DNA of 64,000 nucleotides from Oxytricha trifallax (Eukaryota > Ciliophora > Spirotrichea > Sporadotrichida > Oxytrichidae): positions 38,099 to 102,098 of the forward strand of contig ARYC01001330.1 in NCBI GenBank assembly GCA_000711775.1, written 5' to 3'. The translations under genes were made by a program, and so were the position numbers. This document shows positions 1 to 11,160 of this stretch, piece after piece (positions within the stretch are counted from its first letter, which is position 1; each line of letters opens with the position of its first letter). The notes beneath the pieces were generated by a model. The model saw only the letters and a list, made by a program, of their open reading frames with translations, did no database searches and had not been told where the DNA came from.

Positions 1-309
1 GATAAGTGAGAGCTGGTTATGAGAGTTGCAGAAGCACCCTTATATTTCAAGTAAGATTTCAAGCTTAACTCTTTAGAAAAATATGGAACTAGCATCTTCT
101 TGATGATAGAATAGAGATAGCTTCACAGAGAGCGAAAGTCGCAGACAAAGAATGAAGCTAATAAGAGACTTTATTAAAATATTTAGCATCCAGAGTCAAT
201 GAACATTGATGCTGGAGCTAGCAGTAAGAGTAGAAACATGGGAGGAGGGAACAAATAGGAGGAAGAAAAGAAAGAAAAGCCAGCTCCAACTAAAGAATTT
301 TAAATGTGA
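1..309 (+). pseudogene. TBE 22 kDa-class gene, C-terminal fragment
   Basis: C-terminal part of the TBE gene of unknown function, read with TAA/TAG as Gln. A 26-nt intron at 51-76 (GTAAGA...TTTAG) must be removed to keep the frame. Downstream the reading gives MNIDAGASSKSRNMGGGNKQ and ends at TGA 307-309, matching the copy at 61049. An in-frame TGA at 20-22 sits where other copies have a glutamine TAG/TAA, so this copy carries a nonsense mutation. I infer no function for the protein. Confidence 0.75.
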
Positions 310-344
310 TTTGTAGATTCTTTAACTTAACTATAAAACTTATT

Positions 345-1197
345 TAAATAAATTCACTCTCCCTACTTTAGCACGCTTTTAGCCAATAAATTATCTACTC
401 TTTTCGCTCAATTTTAATAAGTCTACTGTATTGATAGGTAAGTCATGCATTAAGTGGTAGAGGAGCAGTATCTTGTAATGATATTTTAATATACCCCAGT
501 AGAATTTGATAACATTAAACTATGGGCTGTAAGGCACGTTGAACACTGGTATTATTCTAAGTTGTTCATAATTCTTCCTGGTTTCTTTTGTCTTATGAAC
601 AGAAAGATTATCAACGAATAGTATAATCTCTTATTCATGGTACTTCTCTCTCAGCTGCTCTAAGAACTTAATATACTGCTCTGTCTTAATAGAGCGAGGA
701 TGAATAACATAAGTTTCTAAACCAGCATCCTCGCTAATACCTCCAAGAATTGCCATTGTTTATACCTTGACTTTCTAGTCATATACTTCTATGTTGCTAT
801 GCCTCTTATACCAAGACTTCTAGATGAAAGTGTTGAAGGTAAACACAGCCTCCTCAGCATGTATAAACTCAATATTATTCTATTAAGCTCTCTGCATTAA
901 ATTATAAATATAATTTAGGTTATTGTTGTAAAATGACTGAGTGAAATCAATCACTCTCTTGATACGATCCACACCTTTGTAAGAGATACCATTTCGTTTA
1001 AAGATGTTGGCTATAGACTCGGCAGAGATCTTAAAATCAGGGAACTGGCGGAGAAACATAGAAGCTCGTTGGTCGAAGAGAAGTGAGCCCAATACTTCAA
1101 AGTTTTCTCATTAATAAGATAGTCAATATGCTTCTATTGAAACATTGACTTCCTCTAAAGCATAGAATTGAGCTATTATTGCTTAAGTTATACTGAT
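345..1197 (-). pseudogene. TBE transposase fragment (42 kDa class)
   Basis: DDE transposase of the IS630/Tc1-like D,D34E group by comparison with the intact reading at 61151-62215. Visible on the - strand are the block around FIHAEEAVFTFNTF (first acidic residue region) and FVDNLSVHKT (second Asp). The N-terminal ~60 codons are missing because the fragment stops at 1197, and the reading is disturbed near its C-terminus. The segment 566-1197 is nearly identical to 1466-2101 in inverted orientation. Not expected to be functional. Confidence 0.75.
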
Positions 1198-2101
1198 ATA
1201 AGACTGTCAAAACCACAATACCTCTTAAAGAGGTTTATAAGTGCTTTTATTTTTGAGGAATTTGTTAGGTGTTGGGGTTATTAATTAAATGCTAGATTAA
1301 AATTACTATCTTTTGGGGACTATTTTTGATGCAGAGTAAATAGATTTAGTGTTTGAACTGCGTTATGGATGTGAAATAAAAAATGATTAAGACAAACCAG
1401 TACTGAACTATAAGTCATTTATACTGCTCTTAAAGTGAAAAACTGTTCGCTCCAACGGCCTTAAATCAGTATAACTTAAGCAATAATAGCTCAATTCTAT
1501 GCTTTAGAGGAAGTCAATGTTTCAATAGAAGCATATTGACTATCTTATTAATGAGAAAACTTTGAAGTATTGGGCTCACTTCTCTTCGACCAACGAGCTT
1601 CTATGTTTCTCCGCCAGTTCCCTGATTTTAAGATCTCTGCCGAGTCTATAGCCAACATCTTTAAACGAAATGGTATCTCTTACAAAGGTGTGGATCGTAT
1701 CAAGAGAGTGATTGATTTCACTCAGTCATTTTACAACAATAACCTAAATTATATTTATAATTTAATGCAGAGAGCTTAATAGAATAATATTGAGTTTATA
1801 CATGCTGAGGAGGCTGTGTTTACCTTCAACACTTTCATCTAGAAGTCTTGGTATAAGAGGCATAGCAACATAGAAGTATATGACTAGAAAGTCAAGGTAT
1901 AAACAATGGCAATTCTTGGAGGTATTAGCGAGGATGCTGGTTTAGAAACTTATGTTATTCATCCTCGCTCTATTAAGACAGAGCAGTATATTAAGTTCTT
2001 AGAGCAGCTGAGAGAGAAGTACCATGAATAAGAGATTATACTATTCGTTGATAATCTTTCTGTTCATAAGACAAAAGAAACCAGGAAGAATTATGAACAA
2101 A
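566..2101. repeat. ~635 bp inverted duplication of TBE transposase sequence
   Basis: Arms 566-1197 and 1466-2101 are reverse complements with almost no differences; the spacer 1198-1465 carries the left terminus and the N-terminal transposase segment of the mini-TBE. Two divergently oriented transposase fragments of the same age are therefore juxtaposed head to head. Confidence 0.85.
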
Positions 2102-2169
2102 TTAGAACAACAAATTCCCTATTAATCAAAGGACTTATAAACTTCATTAAAGGGGGTTGTAGTGTTTTG
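1208..2169 (+). mobile_element. Internally deleted mini-TBE (962 bp)
   Basis: Both ends are degenerate TBE termini. The left begins CAAAACCACAATACC, then AGAGGTTTATAAGTGC like the end at 61049; the right end is the inverted counterpart (TTATAAACTTCATTAAAGGG ... GTTTTG, ending at 2169), followed by AAT. Only the first part of a transposase gene remains between them, joined directly to the right terminus at about 2101. This is the structure of an internal-deletion, non-autonomous TBE derivative. A matching 3-bp target copy on the left (TGT) is not preserved. Confidence 0.7.
1330..2101 (+). pseudogene. Transposase remnant inside the mini-TBE
   Basis: Reads on the + strand with Gln code: N-terminal block similar to the copy at 61151 (LRYGC..., KPVLNY), a TGA near 1435, then the well-preserved central region with the same FIHAEEAVFTF and FVDNLSVHKT motifs as the inverted neighbour. 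It stops after the FVDNLSVHKT/RKNYEQ region, before the conserved glutamate block, so the third catalytic residue is absent. Dead copy. Confidence 0.7.
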
Positions 2170-2819
2170 AATGTAACATTCAAATTATTTGAATATATAT
2201 TTAATAATTCATTTTTTTCTTTCTTTTGAGTTTTTAATTAATATGGTTATGAATATAAAATGTATTAATCGTAGTTATTTTGAAATTATACAATTACATT
2301 AATAAATATATTAATAAAGATTTTATAAAATTTGAGTTTGAGACATGCTACTTTCGACAATGATCATAATGTGAATTTAAAAAAATATAATTTATAAAAA
2401 TAAGTAATAAATAGAAATTGATATCTTACTTAACTATATAAAATTTCGTTGATTTTTAGGCTTATTATTTTTTTAATTTAATAAATCAATTGTATTTTCA
2501 TATTTATTCATAATCTTCTATATTTTATTTCATTATTTTTTATTTCTAAAAAGCTAATAATTATATAATTTTTCCTTAAAAATTATATCTCCAAAATTAT
2601 ATTTTCTAGTTTTAATTAAAATTTATTTTAATAGATAGTTAATTATGTAATTAATTATTTATTTATATATTTTGACTTTCGGATGCCTTTCAAATTACAA
2701 GAATGAAGATCCAACTTCAAATGTTATTGGTTTAATGTATTGGGACCATAGTTCAAGGTATATAAATTATGTCTATAAAGTAGTCGATACTGGGTCAGTT
2801 AAGATATAATTAATATTAA
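2170..2819 (+). other. AT-rich DNA with a possible coding segment at 2674-2805
   Basis: Mostly AT-rich with no gene visible. At 2674-2805 a GC-richer stretch reads, with Gln code, as a plausible protein segment (NVIGLMYWDHSS..., YKVVDTGSVKIQ). It may be an upstream MDS of the membrane-protein gene found further right, but no pointer pair was found to tie it in. Confidence 0.25.
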
Positions 2820-4057
2820 TTAGAAAAAATTGTATATTCTGCCAATAATTAGAAATGTAAAAATTAAAAATGATCAAACCGAAATACATAAAATATTTGA
2901 AAAAAATGTGACTATAATTAATTATTAAAATTAAATAAATTTTTGGATCTTTAAGGTATAAAAATAAATTGAATCACTTGAGCCATGATCAAGTTGGTTC
3001 ATTTTATTTGATATAGTTTAAATATTATTATTTCCTTCTTCAAATTTTCTTAATCTGTATAATTTTAATATACAGTCTCAATTTTATTAATTTGCTTTAT
3101 ATTATTTTATTTTTTATAATTAACTTTTTGCGAGCTACCGTGAAAAAGTTGATTGTGGAAGCTCGCAATTAACATCTTTTTAATTATTTTATCAATATAT
3201 TTTTTAATATTTGAGGATATGTATATATTGTCGTGAAAGGTTATAAAACTCTTAGTAATTAATAAATTATCTGTTTTTAAAGATTTTGTGAGTAAATAAG
3301 TTAGAAAGAGAAATTCTAATATTCAGTTACTGTGTATATTAATTAAATTTTCGATTTTTAGAAATCTTTTTCCATTTTTAATTTTATAATCAAAAATTAT
3401 TTTATTCATTAAATTATAGAGTATAAATGATCTCTTTTTAAATTCATCAATTTTAATTGTTTTTTGTATTATTTTATCGATACATTTTAAATTTATTAAA
3501 AATGGAAAAAGATTTCTAAAAATCGAAAATTTAATTAATATACACAGTAACTGAATATTAGAATTTCTCTTTCTAACTTATTTACTCACAAAATCTTTAA
3601 AAACAGATAATTTATTAATTACTAAGAGTTTTATAACCTTTCACGACAATATATACATATCCTCAAATATTAAAAAATATATTGATAAAATAATTAAAAA
3701 GATGTTAATTGCGAGCTTCCACAATCAACTTTTTCACGGTAGCTCGCAAAAAGTTAATTATAAAAAATAAAATAATATAAGCAAATTAATAAAATTGAGA
3801 CTGTATATTCAATTTATGCAGATTAAGTAAATTTGAAGAAGAAGAAAATAATATTTAAACTATATCAAATAAAGTGAGCCAACTTGATCATGGCTCAAGT
3901 GATTCAAACTTTATTCCTTATAGATCCAAAAATTTATTTAATTTTAATAATTAATTATAGTTATTTTTTCAAATATATTATGTATTTCGGTTTGATTATT
4001 TTGAATATTTACATTTCTAATTATAGGCAGAATATACAATTTTCTAAATGTTATTTG
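2820..4057. repeat. Long inverted repeat (~560 bp arms, ~115 bp loop)
   Basis: Left arm about 2820-3384 and right arm about 3497-4057 are near-perfect reverse complements, for example GCGAGCTACCGTGAAAAAG at 3130 and its complement at 3733. The loop is AT-rich. No gene is seen in it. It is a foldback or MITE-like element, or a recent inverted duplication; the closeness of the arms indicates youth. Confidence 0.9.
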
Positions 4058-6074
4058 ATTAATTTCAGGGGTGAAACTACTTGAAGGACTTCAATATAAT
4101 CAAATACAATTAATTTCCTTATTACGGTCAATTAGAGGTCGATAATCAAAATTTATGCTATAAAAACATTCTAAGCAATGTTGGATAGAAAAGTGAATAA
4201 ATCCATTTTTATTTACCATTATAATTTTGTTTCAAAATGAATTGTATGCCGTAAATTTTCTAACAAAAAAATATATGTTATGCATGTTTAACTCTCAAAT
4301 CTTATATATGTTATATCTATTTTTAAATCCATAAAAAAATACTAAATTAATGCTTAGTTTGTTCCCATATTCATACAATATGTGATTTTGCAACTTCTTC
4401 TCATTTTAATTTATCTGATTAAGTAATTAGCTTTATTTGCTAAATGTATTTCTGTATGTTGTTTTTTTCTTATTACATCAGGCATTAATTTTAATCTTTT
4501 TCTTAATTTCTTTTCATTTTACATCGCATTTTATTTTCGAAACTTTGAAAAGCTAAACGTTAACGGTTTAATTAATTCAATAATTCCAGCAACCAACAAT
4601 TATATAAATGCTCTTTTTTGAGATAAATTTAATGTTTAATCAATTTAATAATCTTCGGATTTTGAACATAGAAGAACTTATATTTAGAGTTATTTATCCC
4701 AACGATTGCTTAAAAATGCTATCTAAAATAGTCATTTGTGATAATTAATGGTACTTAAAATAATTTTTTGCATAGAATCTTTAGAAAATAATATAAAAAA
4801 CTCTAGCTGACAAGGTTAATTGAGTTCTATTATAATATATTTCCAAGAAATAAATTTTTCTCTAAAATAAATTAATGCAAACAAATCTTACAACTCCAGC
4901 AATATTCCTCTTAAAATTATAATAAATTTTTTGTTAAAATCAGTTTTTAAACCTCAAAAAAAAGATTTGTAAGACTAGTATATAATAATTTTGATATAAG
5001 TTGCAGTTTTATTAATTATTTTTCATGTTCTTGAGTAAAAGCGACTTCGATATTATGATTTTATAATTAAAATTATCCATTTATTATTGATAGCTATAAA
5101 AATAAATTTCTTAAAATACCAAAATAGTTTTTTATAATCGTAAAAATTAATGATTAATAAAAATAAATTCTTTAATAAAGTATTATAAGACAAGTTCTTT
5201 ATATCTTTTTTACTTTTTATAATAAATTATTTAATGGTATAAATAAAGGTTGGTGGTCTATAACAATATGTTGTATCAGCTGTGCCGCTAACCCCTTAAA
5301 ATTAATGCATAGATTATTATTTATTTTAATTTATTAAGAAACTAAAATGTGCTGGTTAATATATATCAACATCTGGAAAACTATAATTTATCATTAATTT
5401 TAAAACACAAACATTTTTAATAAATAATTATATAAGTCTACTATCAGAATTAACAATCTTTATATAGAACTAAGAAATTATAAAATTAACGATATCACAA
5501 TAAATTATTTAAGTTATTTAATAAAATAAAATATTAACGTTTTCCAAATGAATTCTAAATAAAATTTCTCAAGACTAACACTTTTTTTTAGATTAATTCT
5601 TCAACAATAGTTGTATTAACATAGTAAGGCAACCGTAATAAGTATATTAACCTCATTTATGTCCGTGTTTTTATATTTCTTTATAGCTTGAGGTTTAAAT
5701 CTGAGTTTGAAGCCTCTGAAAAAATTAAATTAACCAAAAATATTTTTGAAAATTTTCCAAATCTGCTATTTATTACTCTTGTCATGAAAATCTTTAGTTC
5801 TTTGAAAGTTTAAGATTTTAGGTCGTTTTTTAAATATGAAATAAATTTAGAATTTAAAAAATAATGAAAAGATTCATGAATTGGAATTTTTGGGGAGGTC
5901 TTGTAAAGTATTCTCATCAGTATTTAAGGTAATTAATTTATTAGAATTTATAAAATGTAACAATCTGATAACTCTTATTCAATTTTATTTAAATTTTTTT
6001 ATTATATATATATATTCTTTAATTACATAACTTTTTATTTAAGAGATTTAATAAATTATTGAATATAAAATAAT
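4058..6074. other. AT-rich DNA, no gene recognised
   Basis: About 2 kb of AT-rich sequence. No convincing reading frame, terminal repeat or RNA gene is visible. Probably germline-limited (IES or intergenic) DNA. Confidence 0.5.
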
Positions 6075-6319
6075 AAATTTTCTACTAAGAATATGATATT
6101 CCGTAGAATGGTTTAAACGTAATCTAAAACACACCCACATATCATAGTGTATAAGTTGGCTTGAAACTAAATCAATAGGGATCAGTTTAAGTTAAATTAA
6201 ACTAATTTCTATTCCTGGCATAGACAGATTAGTTTTTCCAAGGATTAGCAGTAGGTTCAATAAACAAAGATTAGAATAAATTTATTATAATGTAATTTGC
6301 AAAAATAATGAATAAGTAT
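6075..6319 (+). CDS. Candidate MDS (coding segment), product unknown
   Basis: Open + strand frame with Gln code containing YDIPQNGLNVIQNTP and GLAVGSINKDQNKFIIMQF, closed by TGA at 6320. The residue composition is protein-like, unlike the flanking AT-rich DNA. The GSINKDQNKFIIMQF type of block resembles the repeated extracellular segments of large ciliate membrane proteins, so it may belong to the gene whose later exons start at 17442. That link is inference; no pointers were resolved. Confidence 0.35.
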
Positions 6320-6841
6320 TGAGTCTAATTTTAAACATTAATTAAAACTTTATTTGATCTTACAAAATATAATAAATTTGAAATGCTTTATTTTATGAAT
6401 TGTAATTCTTAATAGTTAAATTTCATTATTTTTAGTAATCATTGCATTATTTTTAAAAGTAACTATAATTTTAAGTAGAACTTTTTTATCTCATTTTTGA
6501 ATTTTATTGAATTTTAATTATGTTTTTTTAAAAATTTATTAGCAACTTTTTTTTCTTCAGAAATTATCTATTTAATTTAAATAAAGATGCTTCTAATATT
6601 GAAGGAATATAATTTTTTTGTGAATTAAATTCATAATTAAAAATTTTAATAATTATAATCAATACCCCGAAACCCCTTCAGTAGTTTGATTGAGTTTTTA
6701 TTGATAAAAGTAGACTATTAAGGCATACTTTATTAGGGTTTTAATAGGGTTTATTTAGGGGATAAGAGTTTAAATGTTATGTAGATTAGTGTGTATTTTA
6801 AGTGTTGTATTTTAAATATTCCCTCAAACAGTACATTGGCA

Positions 6842-8259
6842 TCATGAGGCAACTTTCTAGACTTAATTTCTCCTAACCAACTAATTATCTAGTCGATTAT
6901 ATGTTCTGCTCTGTTGTTAGGCTTCAGGATAATTAGCTCAGCCATATCTGTTATTTTACCTTTTATCTTATTTTGCACTAGATCTTGCTGGATTCTTTGC
7001 TTTGAATCTTTTTATCTTCGACAACTGTAGTAGTAATTTCTTTGCATATCGCACTCTATTATTATTGCAGCTAAGACTAGATATCCCACCTTATATCTCC
7101 ATTCTTCTCTCTCTGAAAAATATCCAGGAGTGCCACGAACGTTGGCCAGTCCTGAAGCTACAACTCTGTACGATCTATTAAAGTCTATTATTACAACTCT
7201 GAGTGGTGAAAAGTCAATCATAATGTTTTCAGGCTTTAAATCTCTGTGCACGTATCCTAAAGTATGCAGCTCATAAATACCTTTGAAGACATTTGTTAGA
7301 ATAAGAGGTAGTTACTTTGGACATTTTTAGTCTTGAATACAGTCTCTTAATGTCATTTAGTATGAAGGTAGGCGAAAAAGATGCATGAATTTAAGCAAGA
7401 AGAATTCTTCAAGTTTAACTGTAAATCTGCTCTGTCTATCCCTTGCTTTAGTAAGAGCTTGATACTCATTGACAAATTCAATTTGATACTTGTCATCACA
7501 TTTAAAGTAATTGAATGGATAAATCTTTTATGCAAACTGCTGATCAGTTATGACCTTTTTCTCAAACTTTTCCTCAAGTATAAGATAACTTTCCTTACAT
7601 TCTATAAGGTCAATTACATTCAAAATTGGAAGCTTTAGTGCTTGTATCTTCAGAGTAATTTTTACTATCTCAGAGGCAGGGAGGTTTTTCACTGCTTTTA
7701 TGAGTTTATTCTCTTTCTTAATTCTTTGCTCCAAAGATTCTAAAGGGTCTCTTGGCTTTCTTTTCTGAAGGAAGACCTCACCAATCTCAGGATCTATGAC
7801 CTCAAACTTCGTACCATGGCGTTTTTCGAGGTGAACTTTTAGATCCCTTGAATGATTTATTACTTATTACAGTAAGGAATGAAATATTTTTCTTCTATCT
7901 TATCATGCTTAAAATAGAGCTTGGGTTTGTTAGAATGCTGCTCTAAAATATGACATTTGAGAGCAGATTTATATGTAAAGCTCTTGTAACACTATTCAAA
8001 AAAAATTTCTATCTTTAATTCTATTTTCCACTTCCACCTCTTCAATCATTTTTATTTGAACCTCGCTTTAAATTTCTAAGCTCTACATTACAATTTAAAA
8101 ATTGAATTGTTATTCAATGTCTGAGACCTAGGGTAAGAAAATTTCAGGTTCATATTAGGGAGAGGCATCACAAGTCCCAATTTTCTTTTGATTCATGAAA
8201 GAAAGTTTTTGCTGGCTAATGCCAAGCAATGCTGCTTTTCTAAGTAAGTTACTGCTCAT
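6842..8259 (-). CDS. TBE 57 kDa-class protein, zinc finger plus kinase-like domain
   Basis: Starts at ATG 8257-8259 (MSSNLLRKAALLGISQQKL) and ends at TGA 6842-6844. The N-terminal third contains C2H2 zinc-finger remnants (one Cys of the second finger is lost here: FIPYC). The C-terminal half is protein-kinase-like: HRDLKPENIMID near 7245, then IIDFNRS where an ordinary kinase has DFG, then GTPGYF as activation-segment end. The DFG glycine is Asn, so activity is doubtful. Faces the 22 kDa-class gene across a ~570 bp divergent spacer. I did not verify the frame throughout. Confidence 0.75.
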
Positions 8260-8827
8260 TTTATAAATACTATTAATAATTATAAAGGTTAATAAATTCT
8301 ACCTTTATTGGAGTAAAAGAATATCCTCCAAGATTTAGAGAGGTTTTATGGGAACAGAGCAAGATATTTGTTTCAATTTTCTTAAATTTTGAGATAATTT
8401 ATATGCTAATTCATCCATTTTATAAACTAAAATGCACCTAAATGTGTTTTGTTAAGTTAGGTAGTTAGGTGTTCCTCCTAAATTTATTCTCGCAAAATTA
8501 GGAGGGGAAGTTTAACAATTTAATGTTTTTATTGTACCACCTAATACGTTTATGAACTTTAATTTAACTTCCTAAATAAGTTATAAATAAATTAGGAGCA
8601 CCACCTATTTAAATTAATTATTATTAGGAGCAATTTAATGGAGAAAGTTTGATAAAAATGGAAATCAAACTCTGAAACATAGAGAAAGTTTCTCCATCTT
8701 TCTCTATATATGTGATTCAGGTTGACCTCCAGTTGGATCTGTCTATTTAGCAGTAAAATTTTAATAAGTTTAGAACGGATAACCATAATTTTAAATTTCT
8801 TAAACATTTATAAAAGCTGGAATTAAG
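8260..8827. promoter_or_regulatory. Divergent spacer of TBE with conserved inverted motifs
   Basis: Lies between the divergently transcribed 57 kDa-class and 22 kDa-class genes. Contains several imperfect inverted copies of TTAGGTGGTGCTCCTAAAT-like and CACCTAA motifs (8450-8620), followed by AGGAGCAATTTAATGGAGA. Equivalent blocks occur at 22830-23040, 53160-53400 and 57400-57620 in other copies. Conservation without coding suggests a shared bidirectional promoter or protein-binding region; this role is inference. Confidence 0.5.
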
Positions 8828-9411
8828 ATGGAATCCATGAATGATGCAATTAAGAGAATATAATCTCAAGATTTAATAGGTAAATTCAGAATTAAAGAGG
8901 ACCTCAACAGATACTTGGTATAGCTAGGTAAGTTTTCATGTATAATCAATACGATTGTTATAGTTGGACCCTTTTTGCCATCTTAGGAGGGGACTAAATT
9001 CTCATTCTTAAAAGCCTTACTAAGAGAAGAGAAAAAATCTTTTTAGTCTAATGAAATAAGAATGATAGAGATACCTAACTACCCTGAAATCTCTGTAACA
9101 AATCTTTATGATAATGCTATGAGTGATCCAGATGTTGCTCTCTACCTTCCATCAAAGCTACAGCTCTTTAATAAGTTGCCAGAGAGAAACTTCTTCTTTG
9201 GTGTCCTCGGAAATCTAAAACCTGAGTACATTAATGAAGTTATATAAGAAGCTCATAAGAAACGCTATAGCATCTCTCATGAAGAAAAAGAGAAGTAGGG
9301 AATTAAAATCAGCAACACCTGGCTCTAGGGACTACAGAAGCATCCTTTCATCTTTAGTAAGTTTAGTCTTCTAATTTTATAGAAAAACCTGGCACTGCTA
9401 TATATTTATGA
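8828..9411 (+). pseudogene. TBE 22 kDa-class gene, two introns, C-terminal frameshift
   Basis: ATG 8828 (MESMNDAIKRIQSQDL). A 36-nt intron at 8928-8963 (GTAAGT...TATAG) and a 26-nt intron at 9357-9382 (GTAAGT...TATAG) restore the frame seen in other copies. Conserved middle: IEIPNYPEISVTNLYD, LPERNFFFGVLG. After the second intron one base is missing relative to the copy at 20763, giving TGA at 9409-9411; the lost tail (AGAGTKRRN type) is still readable to about 9600. Function unknown; no known domain recognised. Confidence 0.7.
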
Positions 9412-9619
9412 AAGAGCGGAGCAAATTAAACAGAGAGGGAAAATCTTAAGTAAAACATGAATTGAGTAAGAGACTCTTCAAAGATTTATAAAAGCCAGAT
9501 GAGATGAACAAAGATGCAGGAGCTGGCACAAAGAGAAGAAACATAGGCACAAGCCTTAAGAGGAAGAAAAGAAAGAAAAGCCAAATCCCTTTACTGGCAA
9601 ATTTAATATGTGAACCTAT

Positions 9620-10670
9620 TCATTCATTTAAATCTAATTCTTATTTATAAACACAAAATCTTCCTTCTCTTGTGCATACTTTAGCTTTATCATCGCTGAC
9701 TCTCTTAGCAGCACTCTAAATAAAATCAACTGTATCTATCTTTAAATCATGCATCAGATAGTAGAGCAGCAATTTCTCATAATGACCTTTCAATAGCCCC
9801 CAATATAATTCAATTCCATTGAACTAAGGGCTGTAAGGAACATTAAATACAGGTGTTATATTTAGCCTTTCTTATTCCTTCCTTGAGTCTTTAGTTTTAT
9901 GAACTGACAAGTTATCAACGAATAGAATAATCTCTTAGTCAGCGTACTTATCTCTGAGTTATTGCAAGAACTTAATATATTACTCAGTCTTTATAGAACG
10001 AGGGTGAATAACATAAGTCTCTAGCCCACTATCTTCACTGATTCCACCAAGGATTGCGTGAGTTTATACCTTAACCTTTTGATCATAAACTTCTATGTTG
10101 CTGTACCTCTTATTCCAAGACCTTGATATAAACGTATTTAATGTGAATACTGCCTCATCAGCGTGTATGAACTTTATATGCTCTTAAGACCTCTGCATTT
10201 AATTGAATATATAATTTAAATTAGTCTTATAAAATGAAACATTAAAATCAATCACTCTCTTAATGCGATTGACTGTCTTGTAAGATATTCCATTCTTTTA
10301 AATATGTTCGCTATAGATTAAGCAGAGATGTGAAGATCAGGAAATTGGCGATGAAAAATCACAGTCCTCTAGGCTAGAGAGAAAAGTGAGCCCATTATTT
10401 AAGAGTCTTATCATTAATAAGATAATCGATATGATGCTGCTAAAATTTAAAGGGTCTCTTAGGCTTAGAATTGAGTTGGTATATCTTTAAATTCAATTCT
10501 AATTCACAGTGAGACCTCACAGGTGCAGGATATTTATGGAGTAGCCTTGATAAAGATGTGTAATTTAGAATAGGTCTGAGTTGATAACCATAGTCATTAC
10601 AACCATATCGCATTTTAAATAGTAAAATAATATACTCACTGTCATAAACTGAAAATAAACCTCGCATATA
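9620..10670 (-). pseudogene. TBE transposase (42 kDa class), frameshifted
   Basis: D,D34E transposase reading from about 10670 (MRGLFSVYDSEYI) to TGA at 9620-9622. The FVDNLSVHKT block and the PQFNGIELYWGLLKG block, which carry the second Asp and the Glu, are present. Near 10295 one base is missing in an A/T run compared with copies at 20763 and 55636 (the NGIS region), which breaks the frame. Otherwise full length (~350 codons). Confidence 0.75.
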
Positions 10671-10795
10671 CTCTCTTAAATTACGAACATTTAAACCGAA
10701 ATTCCTTACATCAACCCTATTTATATCCTAATAAAGTATGCACTAATAGTCTACTTTTATCAATAAAACTCAATCAAACTTCTTAAGGGGTTTTG

Positions 10796-10880
10796 AATAG
10801 TAACAGTAAGCTTCAAGGAAACCTAGACAAAATGGTACTTGTTCTAAGAGAATTTAAAGTTAGCTTGAGTCGAATTTATT
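10796..10880 (+). CDS. Candidate MDS next to TBE copy B
   Basis: Immediately right of the TBE a + strand frame reads KLQGNLDKMVLVLREFKVSL (Gln code). The GGNLDK-like block resembles repeats in extracellular parts of large ciliate membrane proteins, suggesting that the TBE sits in an IES of such a gene. Short, and no pointer resolved. Confidence 0.3.
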
Positions 10881-10894
10881 ATTATAATTACATT

Positions 10895-11160
10895 TCCCCC
10901 CCAAAATTGTATCCCTGGAGCGAGATAATTTGAATTTAATTTAGGCAAGGAAATAAATTATCCATTTTAATATTAATTTATCTCACTCCAGGATGCGATA
11001 AATAGGACCACTGATAACAAAGTCCAGCTAATTCTAAATTATCTCCCGAATAAGTACCTTGGCTATGTTTCCTAAAATTTAATTACAAAAAGTTTAATGT
11101 TTTTAATTATAATTAATTTTCGAAATTCAAATGTATTCCTGTAATATTAATTATAGAGCA
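10895..11160. repeat. Palindromic repeat family, copy 1
   Basis: Contains TCCCTGGAGCGAGATAATT and, in inverse, ATCTCACTCCAGGATGCGAT, followed by AAGTCCAGCTAATTCTAAAT and AAATGTATTCCTGTAATATT. The same modules, in the same order, form the larger palindrome at 14885-15310. The left arm here is shortened. Non-coding. Confidence 0.75.

Larger units (their letters stand above)
1..1197 (-). mobile_element. TBE transposon fragment (copy A), left part outside the window
   Basis: Fragment of a telomere-bearing element in the orientation where the transposase reads on the - strand. It holds the 3' end of the 22 kDa-class gene (+) followed by most of a transposase gene (-), the order seen in the complete copies at 6660-10795 and 55636-59731. 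The terminal repeat and transposase N-terminus expected to the right of 1197 are absent; the fragment stops ten bases before the end of the next element. It belongs to the same subfamily as the copy at 61049 and is clearly decayed. Confidence 0.85.
6660..10795 (-). mobile_element. Complete TBE transposon (copy B, 4.14 kb)
   Basis: Left end CAATACCCCGAAACCCC followed by TTCAGTAGTTTGATTGAG; right end is the inverted counterpart ending TTAAGGGGTTTTG at 10795, with one C4A4 unit lost. Terminal inverted repeats extend about 75-100 bp. A 3-bp target duplication AAT flanks it (6657-6659 and 10796-10798), fitting the ANT target known for TBEs. Contents from left: zinc-finger/kinase gene (-), 22 kDa-class gene (+), transposase (-). 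Confidence 0.93.
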
